Part shown: positions 51,207 to 59,735 of the stretch, piece by piece
Layout: each line of letters starts with the position of its first letter
Position numbering within the stretch: the stretch's first letter is position 1
DNA from: a virus
Virus record (IMG/VR): IMGVR_UViG_3300033150_001736
Location: 39,027 to 103,026 of that record
Strand: one strand, 5' to 3'
DNA length: 64,000 nt
Translations under genes and position numbers: made by a program
The notes under the pieces: generated by a model
The model's database searches: none
The model's input: the letters and a program-made list of their open reading frames with translations, nothing else
Told to the model about the DNA's origin: nothing

Positions 51207-52112
51207 ATGGAAAAAATCTCACAACATATCCGTTCAAAAATTCCAAAACCGAACAGGATCATGTCTCCTGTTCAGTGGTATGGAGGGAAAGGACAAATGG
51301 TTAAAAAAATAATTCCTTATATTCCTGAAGGTTATCCCTATGTTGAACCGTATTGTGGAGCTGCTTCTATCTTCTGGCATCTAAACCCGCCGCGTAAGGT
51401 GGAGGTGTTGAACGACATTTATGGAGAGATTATAAATCTGTTTCGGGTGCTTCAGAATCCGGAAACATTCGAGGAGCTTGCTCACAGGTTGACATGGACA
51501 CTTTACAGCCTGGATGAATTTCGCAAAGCCCTCACAATAAACCTTGATAATAGTGACTCGGTAACAGCGGCCTGGGCGTGTTTCGTGAGACAGAATCAGG
51601 GATTTGCCGGTGGTGTAGCAAGAACAGAAGGTCATTGGGGTAAGGCGATTACTGCAACGGATCGGGGGATGAGTGGAACATCAAACAGATGGCGCGGTAG
51701 ATTGCACTTGCTCGAAACCTGGCATGATCGATTATCTCGCGTGCAACTTGACAATCGGGATGCTTTGGATGTTATAAAATACTGGGACACGGACAATACC
51801 GTGTTCTATTTGGACCCACCTTATGTAGTATCCACTCGTAAAGAAAAAAATGTTTATGATTATGAAACAGATGATAATCATCACGAAAAATTGATAGATA
51901 TACTGCTCAAAATAAAAGGGCAAGCTGTATTATCAGGTTATGACACACCATTGTATCAAAGACTTTTGGAATCAGGATGGAAAAAAATTGAAATTAAAAC
52001 AGCATGTAATGCTGTTGCTAAAACTAGAACATCTAAGATTCAAGGTGCAGGTAGTGCTTTTAAACATGCACCACGAACAGAGGTTTTGTGGGTTCTGAAT
52101 AAAAATAAGTAA
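51207..52112 (+). CDS. D12-class DNA adenine methyltransferase
   Basis: This 301-aa protein has motif I QWYGGKG (residues 23-29), followed by YVEPYCGAASIFWHL and VEVLNDIYGEIINLF, and the catalytic motif IV FYLDPPY near 202-208. The C-terminal AVLSGYDTPLY and TEVLWVLNK are typical Dam-family ends. It methylates adenine N6, probably to evade host restriction. The middle (51390-51800) is more G+C-rich than both ends, suggesting a mosaic gene. ATG 51261 is an alternative start close to motif I. Confidence 0.88.
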   Translation: MEKISQHIRSKIPKPNRIMSPVQWYGGKGQMVKKIIPYIPEGYPYVEPYCGAASIFWHLNPPRKVEVLNDIYGEIINLFRVLQNPETFEELAHRLTWTLYSLDEFRKALTINLDNSDSVTAAWACFVRQNQGFAGGVARTEGHWGKAITATDRGMSGTSNRWRGRLHLLETWHDRLSRVQLDNRDALDVIKYWDTDNTVFYLDPPYVVSTRKEKNVYDYETDDNHHEKLIDILLKIKGQAVLSGYDTPLYQRLLESGWKKIEIKTACNAVAKTRTSKIQGAGSAFKHAPRTEVLWVLNKNK

Positions 52113-52136
52113 TCAGGAAAAAAAGGAGGAAATATT

Positions 52137-52934
52137 ATGGAGATTATCGAAATGGAACAACTAAAGGAAATTTCAGATGGGTTTGTACTTGATCCTGTGA
52201 AAACAGAATCAGGGAAGGATTTGGAGAGAATGGCTATATTTTCTCCTATTAATGAATCTTTAGTGGCTATCACTAAACCTGATTTTAAGTTTATAAGACC
52301 TTATGAGTTTGTGGAACAAGTAGATTCTTGTCTAAAGGAAAGTAATATTCCAGTTTCAAATAAATTTATATCTATGAATGATTCAGCTTCAAAAATTGAA
52401 ATTTCATATCGAACTTCTATGACTGAAGAAGTGTTTGAAGGTGATGAAGTTGATTTTGGTTTTGATTTGACTTTTGATGTAGCTAAAGATATTAAATTTG
52501 ATGTTCTTTCTTGGAGAAAGGTTTGTGAGAATGGTCTTGTATCATTTGTTCCTTTTGTAAAAATAGCTAGAGATCAAATGGTAGGACAAGACGATATAAT
52601 GAAAAGTATAAGTTTTTGTATTAATCAGTTTAGAGAAACTGATTTGAAAAAATTCAAAAAGATGGTGAACAAATCTATCAGTAGAGATGATGCTTTTATG
52701 GAGATAGGAAATTATAAGATGAAGGAAGAAGAAAAAGATGAGTTGTTTAGTCACGTGGAAACGGTATTTGGAGATAATAGTGAAGTTTCAGAGTGGGAAT
52801 TATTTAATGCTATGATGTTTGTAGCTACTCATATATTGGTTAATGGTAAAGCTCTCAGAAAAAAAGCACGAAAGACTTTTTCTGCTCAGTTAATTTGTTA
52901 TCATGGGATTCCTCATAGATATATGAGTAGATAA
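52137..52934 (+). CDS. DUF932-like phage/plasmid protein
   Basis: This gene encodes 265 aa with AAAGGAGG. The pattern SYRTSMTEEVFEGDEVDFGFDLTFD followed by WRKVCENGLV resembles DUF932 proteins (a LxxxNSHDG/RLVCxNGL-type family common on plasmids and phages). Their role is unknown. Base composition returns to the A+T-rich phage type here. Confidence 0.55.
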   Translation: MEIIEMEQLKEISDGFVLDPVKTESGKDLERMAIFSPINESLVAITKPDFKFIRPYEFVEQVDSCLKESNIPVSNKFISMNDSASKIEISYRTSMTEEVFEGDEVDFGFDLTFDVAKDIKFDVLSWRKVCENGLVSFVPFVKIARDQMVGQDDIMKSISFCINQFRETDLKKFKKMVNKSISRDDAFMEIGNYKMKEEEKDELFSHVETVFGDNSEVSEWELFNAMMFVATHILVNGKALRKKARKTFSAQLICYHGIPHRYMSR

Positions 52935-53135
52935 ATGGAAATTAAAAAAGGTGATAAACTATATCTGGTTTTAAATGCTGGAACTATGAAAGAAGCTGAT
53001 AAGATTTTGGTTACAGAAACAGACCTTAATTCTGCTTTAGTTGTGTGTGACGGAGGTCCAAGGTTTGTTTTTGTTATTGAAGTTGGTGAGTGTTGGGAAT
53101 TTCCTAATACAGCTTTTAATGATGAGGATTTGTGA
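52935..53135 (+). CDS. Small protein, unknown
   Basis: This gene encodes 66 aa, starting right after the previous stop. Small beta protein (KKGDKLYLVLNAGTMKEADK start). Followed directly by the endolysin frame. Family not recognised. Confidence 0.45.
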   Translation: MEIKKGDKLYLVLNAGTMKEADKILVTETDLNSALVVCDGGPRFVFVIEVGECWEFPNTAFNDEDL

Positions 53136-53993
53136 ATGAAGAAAATTTGCAAGTTTTTTGGAAAAAATGAAGGTAGAGTGAAAATTTCTGTCAATAGAAA
53201 CACTGAGAAGGTTGATATAATAAAAAAAGGGGGAAGTATGATAATTACAATAGAACCTATTGTAATTTTGACTATTTATGGGAGTCAATCAGAAGAAGAA
53301 GATTATGCAACTGAACATCCTGATTCGACTGCCGCTTTTATGTTAGATTGGAGAAGAAAAGAAATTGAAAGATGGACCTTTCTTCAGCCTGAATATGCTC
53401 ACAATTTTTTAAGGGCACAAGCTGATTGGAAATCTCAAGGAGGAGAGATTTATGTGAGTGATGGTTTGAGAACTATTAAAACTCAGATAGATTTGATAAA
53501 GAGAAAACCTACTCTTGCGGCTAGGCCAGGAACTAGCTTACACGGTTTAGGAATGGCATTGGATTATCATACTGAGAAATTGGGATATATTGAAGGAAAG
53601 AAGATGACTTTTAAAGAGTTTGATGAACATTTGAAAGCTTACGGATGGAGGGTACATCCTAGGGCTTTTAGGAGCTCATCTCATGCAGAAGCTTGGCATA
53701 TTCAACCTACTCAATGGAGAGGTAGAGACTTGAACAATAGGATGGAAGTTTTTGAAACTTTGATGAGAGAGATGGGTCCGAAGATAAAAGATAGAGAAAA
53801 ACAGATAGTAAATAAAATAGCTCAGATAAAAGGGGATACAAATCTTTCTTTTGAGGAACAAGTGAAAGAAATACAGAAGATGGGAAAGTTGATTGATGAT
53901 GGAATCATAGGACCAAATACCAGAGGTTATCTTGCAATACTGGATTTGGAGTATCAGAGAGTCGCTAGCACTTTTGAGTTTTTAAACATATAG
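53136..53993 (+). CDS. M15/VanY-type endolysin with C-terminal binding domain
   Basis: The zinc-peptidase motifs are GTSLHGLGMALDYH (H136, D143) and AEAWHIQ (H188), as in L-alanyl-D-glutamate or D,D-carboxypeptidase endolysins. Residues about 200-280 are helical and contain a peptidoglycan-binding-like segment (MGKLIDDGIIGPNTRGYL). The frame allows a start at 53136 or, more likely, at ATG 53238 with GGGGGAAG upstream, giving 251 aa. A perfect hairpin begins right after that ATG (separate entry). It degrades the host cell wall at lysis. Confidence 0.82.
   Translation: MKKICKFFGKNEGRVKISVNRNTEKVDIIKKGGSMIITIEPIVILTIYGSQSEEEDYATEHPDSTAAFMLDWRRKEIERWTFLQPEYAHNFLRAQADWKSQGGEIYVSDGLRTIKTQIDLIKRKPTLAARPGTSLHGLGMALDYHTEKLGYIEGKKMTFKEFDEHLKAYGWRVHPRAFRSSSHAEAWHIQPTQWRGRDLNNRMEVFETLMREMGPKIKDREKQIVNKIAQIKGDTNLSFEEQVKEIQKMGKLIDDGIIGPNTRGYLAILDLEYQRVASTFEFLNI
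53243..53267 (+). promoter_or_regulatory. Hairpin at the start of the endolysin gene
   Basis: AATTACAATAG (53243-53253), AAC loop, CTATTGTAATT (53257-53267): an 11-bp perfect stem beginning three bases after the favoured endolysin ATG (53238). It could hinder initiation and so delay lysis, or be an operator-like palindrome. No data beyond the pairing. Confidence 0.4.
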
Positions 53994-54029
53994 AGTTGAA
54001 AGTAAAGTAAAATCAAAAAGTAAATTTTG

Positions 54030-54038
54030 TGTTATGAT
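54030..54038 (+). promoter_or_regulatory. Possible extended -10 promoter
   Basis: TGTTATGAT at 54030-54038 is an extended -10 without a good -35. The 12 bases TTGTGTTATGAT are shared with the promoter at 41388-41416. It lies in the gap after the endolysin gene, in front of the methyltransferase relic. Confidence 0.35.
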
Positions 54039-54108
54039 TGTATTGTACTGTTATTTATTGAAAGAAGATCAAAATTGCTTCGAGACAAGAATTGAAGCAC
54101 GATCTTAA

Positions 54109-54581
54109 AATGACTGTTGGACGAAAAATCAAGACTGGTGTACTCCTCCCAAGTATGTCGAGGCAGTGAAAAAGGTCTTTGGTGGTAGGATTGCACTCGA
54201 TCCTTGTTCAAGCAAGTATTTCATAATAGGTGCTGAAGTAGAATACATGTTACCTCGACATGATGGGTTAAGGGAGCTATGGAATTACCTCATGATATAT
54301 GTAAACTCATCGTACAGGGTAGGGGTAAAGAACATGGTACTAGCATCAAGATTTGGCTTTTTCGTTGTGTCAAGGTACATGAAGAACACGGGTCAGAGTT
54401 TCTTGTTTTGGTGTTTGTAGCTTCTAATACAGAACATTGGAAGAGATACGCTTTTAGTAATGTGACGGTGATCTGTTTTCTTTATGATACATGTCTCAAG
54501 TTCTTAGAGAACGGTAAAAATGGAAGCAAAGGTGCTCCAATGGAGGGAAAATTGATATACCATCACATAAATCCGAAATGA
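54109..54581 (+). pseudogene. Frameshifted phage-type N6-adenine methyltransferase (Dam)
   Basis: One frame (open from 54109) reads NQDWCTPPKYVEAVKKVFGG, then IALDPCSS, then YVNSSY, matching the start and catalytic region of phage Dam proteins (WxTPPxxxE, LDPAS, VNPPY). The other frame (54279-54581) continues with GRGKEHGTSIKIW, then GSEFLVLVFVASNTEHW, and VICFLYDTCLKFLENG. They would join near 54310-54330. The catalytic NPPY is NSSY and no start codon is in frame. Both facts say the gene is dead. Confidence 0.7.
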
Positions 54582-54682
54582 AGGAACCAGAAAGAGGAAG
54601 GCTGTTGTTTTATGTAATATTCAGTGGCGGAAGGGTATATTTAGACCATGAGGTTTTCACGAGGGAAATCATAAATGCGTGA
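54578..54682 (+). CDS. 34-aa ORF coupling the Dam relic to the intact methyltransferase
   Basis: ATG 54578 overlaps the relic stop (ATGA) and the TGA at 54680 lies inside the start of the next gene (ATGCGTGA). Product reads [20 protein letters not shown]. The two-sided coupling suggests real translation in the source genome. Function unknown. Confidence 0.45.
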   Translation: MKEPERGRLLFYVIFSGGRVYLDHEVFTREIINA

Positions 54683-56216
54683 GCTAGAGTACAAGGCCAG
54701 CACCTTCCTTTCTCATAGAAAGGAATATGGACAATTCTTTACCCCCACCGCCGTAGCTAGGATGATGGCAAAATGGGTAATCCAAGAACGTCCACGTACC
54801 ATACTTGATCCAGCGTTTGGCTTTGGTATCTTTTATGAAGCGATAAAGGTAGTTGAGACGGACGATCACTTCAGTTTTGTTGGTTATGAAATAGACGGGC
54901 ATCTGTTGGATTTTCTTGCTTTTCCTCCCAAAGACAATCTGAGGGTTATTCACGGTGATTATCTCGAATCAGAAATTGAGTATTACGACGCGATTATTTG
55001 CAATCCACCATACATAAGATTTCAGAAATTTCTGACAAGACATAATGTTATGCCAATATTGGAAAAGCAACTCGGAATGAGACTCTCAGGCTATTCTAAC
55101 ATTGCCTCGATATTCCTTGTAAAAGCGCTACATGAGCTAAAGACGAACGGGAGACTGGTATTTATCATGCCATACGAATTTTTCAATACCGGCTATGGTA
55201 CAGAGATCAAAAGGCAACTCTTGGAGAAGGGGTTGCTTAAGCAAATAGTTATCTTTTCCAACGAGAAGGAAATCTTCCCTGACGCGATCACTACCGTGTG
55301 CGTCATTCTATGTAGGAAAGACGGAAAACCTGAGCCAGTAAAAATTACCCATATTGAAAGTGTTGACGAATTAAAGAAATTGGATTGCGTTGGAAATCAC
55401 TTTCATGCACTAATACCTCCCAATGACTTACCCCCTGATAAAAAATGGATGCCAATAATAGGTTCTCAGCTCTACAATAGTGAAGAAATCCCCAATGGAT
55501 TTTGTCCTCTTTCTTCTTATGGAAAAGTTATGCGAGGCATTGCTACAGGAGCAAATGCATTCTTTGCACTAAGTAGAACCAAAGCTGACAGTCTAGAAAT
55601 AGGACAAGATAACCTGAGTAAGTGCATTACTAAAAGTAACCAAATAACCGAATTGGTGTTTACAGAAGATAATTTCTGCGAGCTCGTTAAGCTGGACAAA
55701 CCTGTCTTCTGCTTGAATGTCAAAGATGTGAATGATGAATCAGTACGGGCATACATTAAATACGGTGAAAGAAAAGGATATAATAACAGATATTTGACAA
55801 GAAAGCGCCATCCATGGTTCAAAGTTGAACACAGAAGGCCCGCTCCTCTCCTGTTCGGTGTATTTAATAGAGGGCGTTTGAAGATCATACGTAATTATTC
55901 CTCTACAGTGAACTTTACTTGCTACCATTCGTTTTATCCGAACATGTTTGGTACCGCTGTCTTAGATAGATTGTTTGTATATTTGATTAGTGATTTCGGG
56001 CAGAGGATTATCCAGTTAAATAAGAGGACTTATGGAGACACTTTGGACAAATACGAGCCTAGGGATTTGAACGAGGTGATGTGTCCGAGTACTGAACTGC
56101 TACATCTAATTACCGACGCTGAAGCAAACAATGTTATAAAGGCCGCAAAAGAGAGCGCCCCCTTGGCTATTGAAATGAGTAACAAGTTGATCGAAAGAAT
56201 ATTGATAATGTCCTAA
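54675..56216 (+). CDS. Eco57I/TaqI-class adenine-specific DNA methyltransferase
   Basis: This gene encodes 513 aa. [16 protein letters not shown] begins the catalytic domain, motif I is [11 protein letters not shown] (residues 44-53), motif IV is [10 protein letters not shown] (NPPY 110-113), then [11 protein letters not shown]. The C-terminal half (from about 250) is a target-recognition region. No restriction domain is fused and none lies adjacent, so it is an orphan modification enzyme, a common phage defence against host restriction. Less A+T-rich than typical phage genes here. Confidence 0.88.
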   Translation: MRELEYKASTFLSHRKEYGQFFTPTAVARMMAKWVIQERPRTILDPAFGFGIFYEAIKVVETDDHFSFVGYEIDGHLLDFLAFPPKDNLRVIHGDYLESEIEYYDAIICNPPYIRFQKFLTRHNVMPILEKQLGMRLSGYSNIASIFLVKALHELKTNGRLVFIMPYEFFNTGYGTEIKRQLLEKGLLKQIVIFSNEKEIFPDAITTVCVILCRKDGKPEPVKITHIESVDELKKLDCVGNHFHALIPPNDLPPDKKWMPIIGSQLYNSEEIPNGFCPLSSYGKVMRGIATGANAFFALSRTKADSLEIGQDNLSKCITKSNQITELVFTEDNFCELVKLDKPVFCLNVKDVNDESVRAYIKYGERKGYNNRYLTRKRHPWFKVEHRRPAPLLFGVFNRGRLKIIRNYSSTVNFTCYHSFYPNMFGTAVLDRLFVYLISDFGQRIIQLNKRTYGDTLDKYEPRDLNEVMCPSTELLHLITDAEANNVIKAAKESAPLAIEMSNKLIERILIMS

Positions 56217-56242
56217 AGGTGGGGGTACACTACAGAGAGATT

Positions 56243-56374
56243 ATGTATTGTTTGAAATGTGGATGCTCTATAGGTGAAAGATCAGAAGTGATACTGAGAT
56301 TTTCACTGTTTTCTTACTTTTATCAGCTTCATAAAAGTTGTATTCTCTCCTTGTTTATGGAGGAGAGAAACTGA
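56243..56374 (+). CDS. 43-aa LIM-like zinc-knuckle ORF
   Basis: ATG 56243 to TGA 56372. YCLKCGCSIGERSE provides Cys-x2-Cys and LHKSC, 26 residues on, completes the same spacing as the 28075 gene (LCEKC then FHKNC). Ribosome site is weak. Two short inverted repeats (56316-56338 and 56343-56369) lie within it, which may reflect RNA structure instead. Confidence 0.4.
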   Translation: MYCLKCGCSIGERSEVILRFSLFSYFYQLHKSCILSLFMEERN

Positions 56375-56447
56375 TCTTTTGACAGTGAAATAGCAGAGAG
56401 GATAGTACAAGAATTGATGGAAAAATCTAATAAAATCAGGTAGTTAC

Positions 56448-56474
56448 AAGAAGATTTATTCTTCTTTTATTTTT
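56448..56474 (+). terminator. Weak intrinsic terminator before the ankyrin promoter
   Basis: AAGAAGA (56448-56454), TTTAT loop, TCTTCTT (56460-56466), then TTATTTTT. It ends four bases before the -35 box, so it separates the ankyrin array from upstream transcription. The rest of 56375-56447 shows no gene. Confidence 0.55.
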
Positions 56475-56477
56475 CTC

Positions 56478-56506
56478 TTGACAAACTAATGAAAAAGTGG
56501 TATAAT
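56478..56506 (+). promoter_or_regulatory. Consensus sigma70 promoter of the ankyrin array
   Basis: TTGACA (56478-56483), exactly 17 bases, TATAAT (56501-56506), both boxes perfect, with an upstream T-rich stretch and a TG before the -10. Transcription should start near 56513, 50 bases before the first ankyrin ATG. No operator-like palindrome overlaps it. Confidence 0.9.
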
Positions 56507-56562
56507 TGTATTTAGATTTTGAGATAGTGGAAGATCAAAACGATAAAGGAAAGGAGAAAAAA

Positions 56563-57201
56563 ATGAAAAAAGAATTAATGCTGATGAATGCAGCGCGTGA
56601 GGGACTTATTGAGATAGTAAAAAATCTACTCGATACAGGAGCGAATATACATGCTTGGAATGATTATGCTCTCCGCTGGGCGGCTGAAAATGGGCAGGTG
56701 GAAGTGGTAAAACTTTTGCTCGATGCTGGAGCAGATATACATGCTGGTGATGATTGTGCTCTCCGCTATGCGGCTGGAGAAGGTCATGCGGAGGTGGTGG
56801 AAATCCTGCTCGATGCCGGAGCGGACATACATGCTAGTGATGATTGTGCTTTTCGATGGGCGGCTGAAGAAGGTCATGCGGAGGTGGTGAAAATTCTCCT
56901 TTATGCCGGGGCGAATATACATGCTCGTGATGATTGTGCTCTGCGATGGGTGGCTAGAAAAGGTCATGCGGATGTGATGAAACTCCTGCTGGATACAGGA
57001 GCGAATATACATGCTTATAATGATTATGCTCTCCAGTGGGCGGCTAAAAACGGCCACACGGAAGTAGTGAAAATCCTGCTCGAAGCCGGAGCAAATATCT
57101 ATGCCGATAACAATTACGCTCTTCACTGTGCAACTAAAAACGGCCACACGGAAGTGGTAGAAATCCTACAGCAGGCTGAATCGGAAAGGAGAGAAAAATG
57201 A
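56563..57201 (+). CDS. Ankyrin-repeat protein 1
   Basis: This gene encodes 212 aa from ATG 56563 (AAAGGAG upstream), the first gene after the consensus promoter. N-cap MKKELMLMNAAREGLIEIVKNL, six full units (DYALRW, CALRY, CAFRW, CALRW, YALQW, YALHC) and the C-terminal cap ILQQAESERREK. Its N-cap is the most divergent in the array. No signal peptide or membrane segment, so it acts in the cytoplasm unless secreted by another route. Ends by ATGA overlap with gene 2. Confidence 0.9.
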   Translation: MKKELMLMNAAREGLIEIVKNLLDTGANIHAWNDYALRWAAENGQVEVVKLLLDAGADIHAGDDCALRYAAGEGHAEVVEILLDAGADIHASDDCAFRWAAEEGHAEVVKILLYAGANIHARDDCALRWVARKGHADVMKLLLDTGANIHAYNDYALQWAAKNGHTEVVKILLEAGANIYADNNYALHCATKNGHTEVVEILQQAESERREK

Positions 57202-57656
57202 CAAAAGAATCAATGTTGATAAGCGCGGCATATGAGGGGCGCATTGAAGATGTAAGGAGTTTGCTCGAAGCTGGAGCGAATATACACGCTGATGATGATT
57301 ATGCTCTCTGGTGTGCGGCTGGAAACGGTCATGCAGAGGTGGTAAAACTTTTGCTCGAAGCTGGAGCAGATATACACGCTATTGATGATTACGCTCTCCA
57401 GTGGGCGGCAAGAAATGGTCATGCAGAAGTAGTAAAAATTTTGCTTGATGCTGGCGCAAATATACACGCTATAGATGATTACGCTCTCCGTAGTGCGGCT
57501 GAAGAAGGTTACGTGAGTGTGGTGAAAATCCTGCTTGATGCAGGCGCAGATGTACATGCTGAAAACAATTGGGCTCTCCGCTGGGCAACCAAATGTGGTC
57601 ATACGAGGGTAGTGGAAATTTTACAGCAAGCTGAATCGGAAAGGAGAGAAAAATGA
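57198..57656 (+). CDS. Ankyrin-repeat protein 2
   Basis: This gene encodes 152 aa: N-cap MTKESMLISAAYEGRIEDVR, four units, C-cap QQAESERREK, identical to gene 1 in its last ten residues. ATGA overlaps at both ends place genes 1-3 under translational coupling. The third unit reads ALRSAAEEGYVSVVKIL, slightly diverged. Confidence 0.9.
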   Translation: MTKESMLISAAYEGRIEDVRSLLEAGANIHADDDYALWCAAGNGHAEVVKLLLEAGADIHAIDDYALQWAARNGHAEVVKILLDAGANIHAIDDYALRSAAEEGYVSVVKILLDAGADVHAENNWALRWATKCGHTRVVEILQQAESERREK

Positions 57657-58921
57657 CAAAAGAATCAATGTTGATAAGCGCGGCACGTGAGGGGCTTATC
57701 GAAACGGTAAGGAACCTGCTCGAATCGGGTACGGATGTACATGCTGAAGATGATTATGCTCTTCGGTGGGCCGCTTTCAAAGGGTATGTGGAAGTAGTGA
57801 AAATTCTCCTCGATGCAGGAGCGAATATCCATGCCGATGATGATTGCACTCTTCGCTGGGCGGTAGGAAACGGTCATGCAGAGGTGGTAAAACTTTTGCT
57901 CGATGCAGGAGCGGATATATATGCTAGAAATGGTTCTGCTCTCTGTTTAGCGGCTAAAAATGGTCACACGGAAATAGTAAAAATCCTGCTCGATGCTGGA
58001 GCGGTTATACATGCTCTTAATGATTTTGCTCTTTGTTTAGCGGCTAAAAATGGTCATGTGGAGGTAGTAAAAATCTTGCTCGATGCTGGTGCAAATATCC
58101 ATGCTAATAATGATTATGCTTTTCGTTATGCGGCACGTGAAGGTCATGCAGACATAGTAAAACTCCTCCTCGATGCTGGAGCGAATGTCCATGCTGATAA
58201 TGATTATGCTCTTCGGTGGGTGGTTGAAAATGGACATGTAGAAGTGGTGAAAATCCTGCTCGATACAGGTGTGAATATACATGCTTATAATGATACTGCT
58301 CTCCGTTGTGCGGCACGTGAAGGTCATGTAGAAGTGGTGAAAATCCTCCTTGATGCTGGTGCAAATATCCATGCTAATAATGATTACGCTCTCTGTTGGG
58401 CAGTCGAAAATGGACATGTGGAAGTAGTAAAAATTCTCCTCGATGCAGGAGCGAATATACATGCTGATGATGATTATGCTCTTCGTTGTGCGGTTGAAAA
58501 TGATTATGTAGGTATAGTAAAAATTCTCCTCGATGCAGGTGCAAATACACATGCTTGTAATGATACTGCTCTCTGTTGTGCGGCTGAAAATGGTTATACC
58601 GAAATAGTAAAACTCTTGCTCGATGCGGGAGCTAATATACATGCTGATGGTGATTGCGCTCTTTGCTATGCGGCTGAAAATGGACATGTGGAAGTAGTAA
58701 AAATCCTACTCGATACAGGAGCTAATATACACGCTGATGATGATTACGCTCTCCGATGTACGGCTAAAAATGGTCATGCGGATGTGGTGAAAGTCTTGCT
58801 CGATGCTGGTGCGGATGTCCATGCTAATGATGATTACGCTCTCCATTGGGCAATTGAAAACGATCACATGGAGGTGGTAGAAATCTTATTGGGATTTGGC
58901 GAAAGCAAATTGAATAATTGA
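57653..58921 (+). CDS. Ankyrin-repeat protein 3, largest copy
   Basis: This gene encodes 422 aa: N-cap MTKESMLISAAREGLIETVRNL plus 13 units, the longest in the window. The usual QQA cap is replaced by ILLGFGESKLNN. Several units are near copies (HANNDYA twice, KNGH runs), consistent with growth by unit duplication. Units 3 and 4 share LCLAAKNGH, a variant also found in gene 9. Confidence 0.92.
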   Translation: MTKESMLISAAREGLIETVRNLLESGTDVHAEDDYALRWAAFKGYVEVVKILLDAGANIHADDDCTLRWAVGNGHAEVVKLLLDAGADIYARNGSALCLAAKNGHTEIVKILLDAGAVIHALNDFALCLAAKNGHVEVVKILLDAGANIHANNDYAFRYAAREGHADIVKLLLDAGANVHADNDYALRWVVENGHVEVVKILLDTGVNIHAYNDTALRCAAREGHVEVVKILLDAGANIHANNDYALCWAVENGHVEVVKILLDAGANIHADDDYALRCAVENDYVGIVKILLDAGANTHACNDTALCCAAENGYTEIVKLLLDAGANIHADGDCALCYAAENGHVEVVKILLDTGANIHADDDYALRCTAKNGHADVVKVLLDAGADVHANDDYALHWAIENDHMEVVEILLGFGESKLNN

Positions 58922-58954
58922 AAAAGGAAAAAAGGATTGAAAGGGGAGAAAAAA

Positions 58955-59161
58955 ATGAAGCGGCAATTGAAAAATTGTGATATGATCTGGGATAATTCCA
59001 AAAAGGAAGAATACTGGATTTGCCGCAGAGATTTAGGAGGATGCGGAGCTCAGGTTCCTGACTCTTTCGGCAACACTTGCCCTCACTGTGGTCTGTGTCA
59101 CGGATGTTATCAACACCCTTGTGAGTGCCTGCCAGATGATTATCCAGCAGACCCTGATTGA
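58955..59161 (+). CDS. Cysteine-rich zinc-binding protein inside the ankyrin array
   Basis: This gene encodes 68 aa from ATG 58955 with AAAGGGGAG. Residues 23-62 hold nine cysteines (WICRRDLGGCGAQ, then NTCPHCGLCHGCYQHPCEC), enough for two zinc ions. It has no ankyrin similarity but lies between ankyrin genes 3 and 4 with the same A/G-rich leader, so it is co-transcribed. Could be an adaptor or effector for the ankyrin proteins; speculative. Confidence 0.65.
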   Translation: MKRQLKNCDMIWDNSKKEEYWICRRDLGGCGAQVPDSFGNTCPHCGLCHGCYQHPCECLPDDYPADPD

Positions 59162-59186
59162 GTATCAACTGAGAAAGGAGAAAAAA

Positions 59187-59735
59187 ATGACAAAAGAATC
59201 AATGTTGATAAGCGCGGCACGTGGGGGGCACGCTGAAGAGGTAAGAAGGCTCCTCGATGCAGGCGCAGATATACACGCTGATGATGATTATGCTCTTTGG
59301 TGGGCGGCTGGAAACGGGCATACAGGAGTAGTGAAAGTCCTGATAAATGCGGGGGCGGATATCCATGCTGATAGTGATTGTGCTCTCTGCAATGCGGCTA
59401 GAGAAGGTCACGCGGAGGTAGTGAAACTCCTCCTCGATGCCGGAGCGGATGTCCATGCTAAAGATGATTTTGCTCTTCGTTGGGCGGCTAGAAACGGGTA
59501 TACAGGAGTAGTGAAAGTCCTGCTCGAAGCAGGCGCGGAGGTACATGCTAGAGATGATTGGGCTCTCCGGTGGGCGGCTGGAAATGGTTATACGGAAGTG
59601 GTAAAACTCCTACTCGATACCGGGGCGGATATACATGCTAAAGATGATTATGCTCTTTGGTGGGCATCTGAAAATGACCATATAGAAGTAATAAAACTTT
59701 TACTCGATGCTGGGAGCGGATGTACATGCTTTTAA
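59187..59735 (+). CDS. Ankyrin-repeat protein 4, truncated by a one-base insertion
   Basis: N-cap MTKESMLISAARGGHAEEVRRL and five units, then the frame breaks at 59712-59714: GCTGGGAGCG instead of GCTGGAGCG. The product ends SGCTCF. In the corrected frame the sequence continues with HAFNDFALRWAIKNGH and the cap QQAESER to 59844, so the insertion is recent. The gene as written makes 182 aa with an unusual Cys tail. Confidence 0.8.
   Translation: MTKESMLISAARGGHAEEVRRLLDAGADIHADDDYALWWAAGNGHTGVVKVLINAGADIHADSDCALCNAAREGHAEVVKLLLDAGADVHAKDDFALRWAARNGYTGVVKVLLEAGAEVHARDDWALRWAAGNGYTEVVKLLLDTGADIHAKDDYALWWASENDHIEVIKLLLDAGSGCTCF

Noticed and set aside
54675-56216. Complete restriction-modification system
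   Set aside because: No nuclease motif is fused to or next to the methyltransferase; the upstream ORFs are a dead Dam gene and a 34-residue ORF.
56379-56407. Second TTGACA with GATAGT/ATAGTA as promoter
   Set aside because: The -10 box is poor, and the terminator hairpin at 56448 and consensus promoter at 56478 lie directly downstream, so any contribution would be small.
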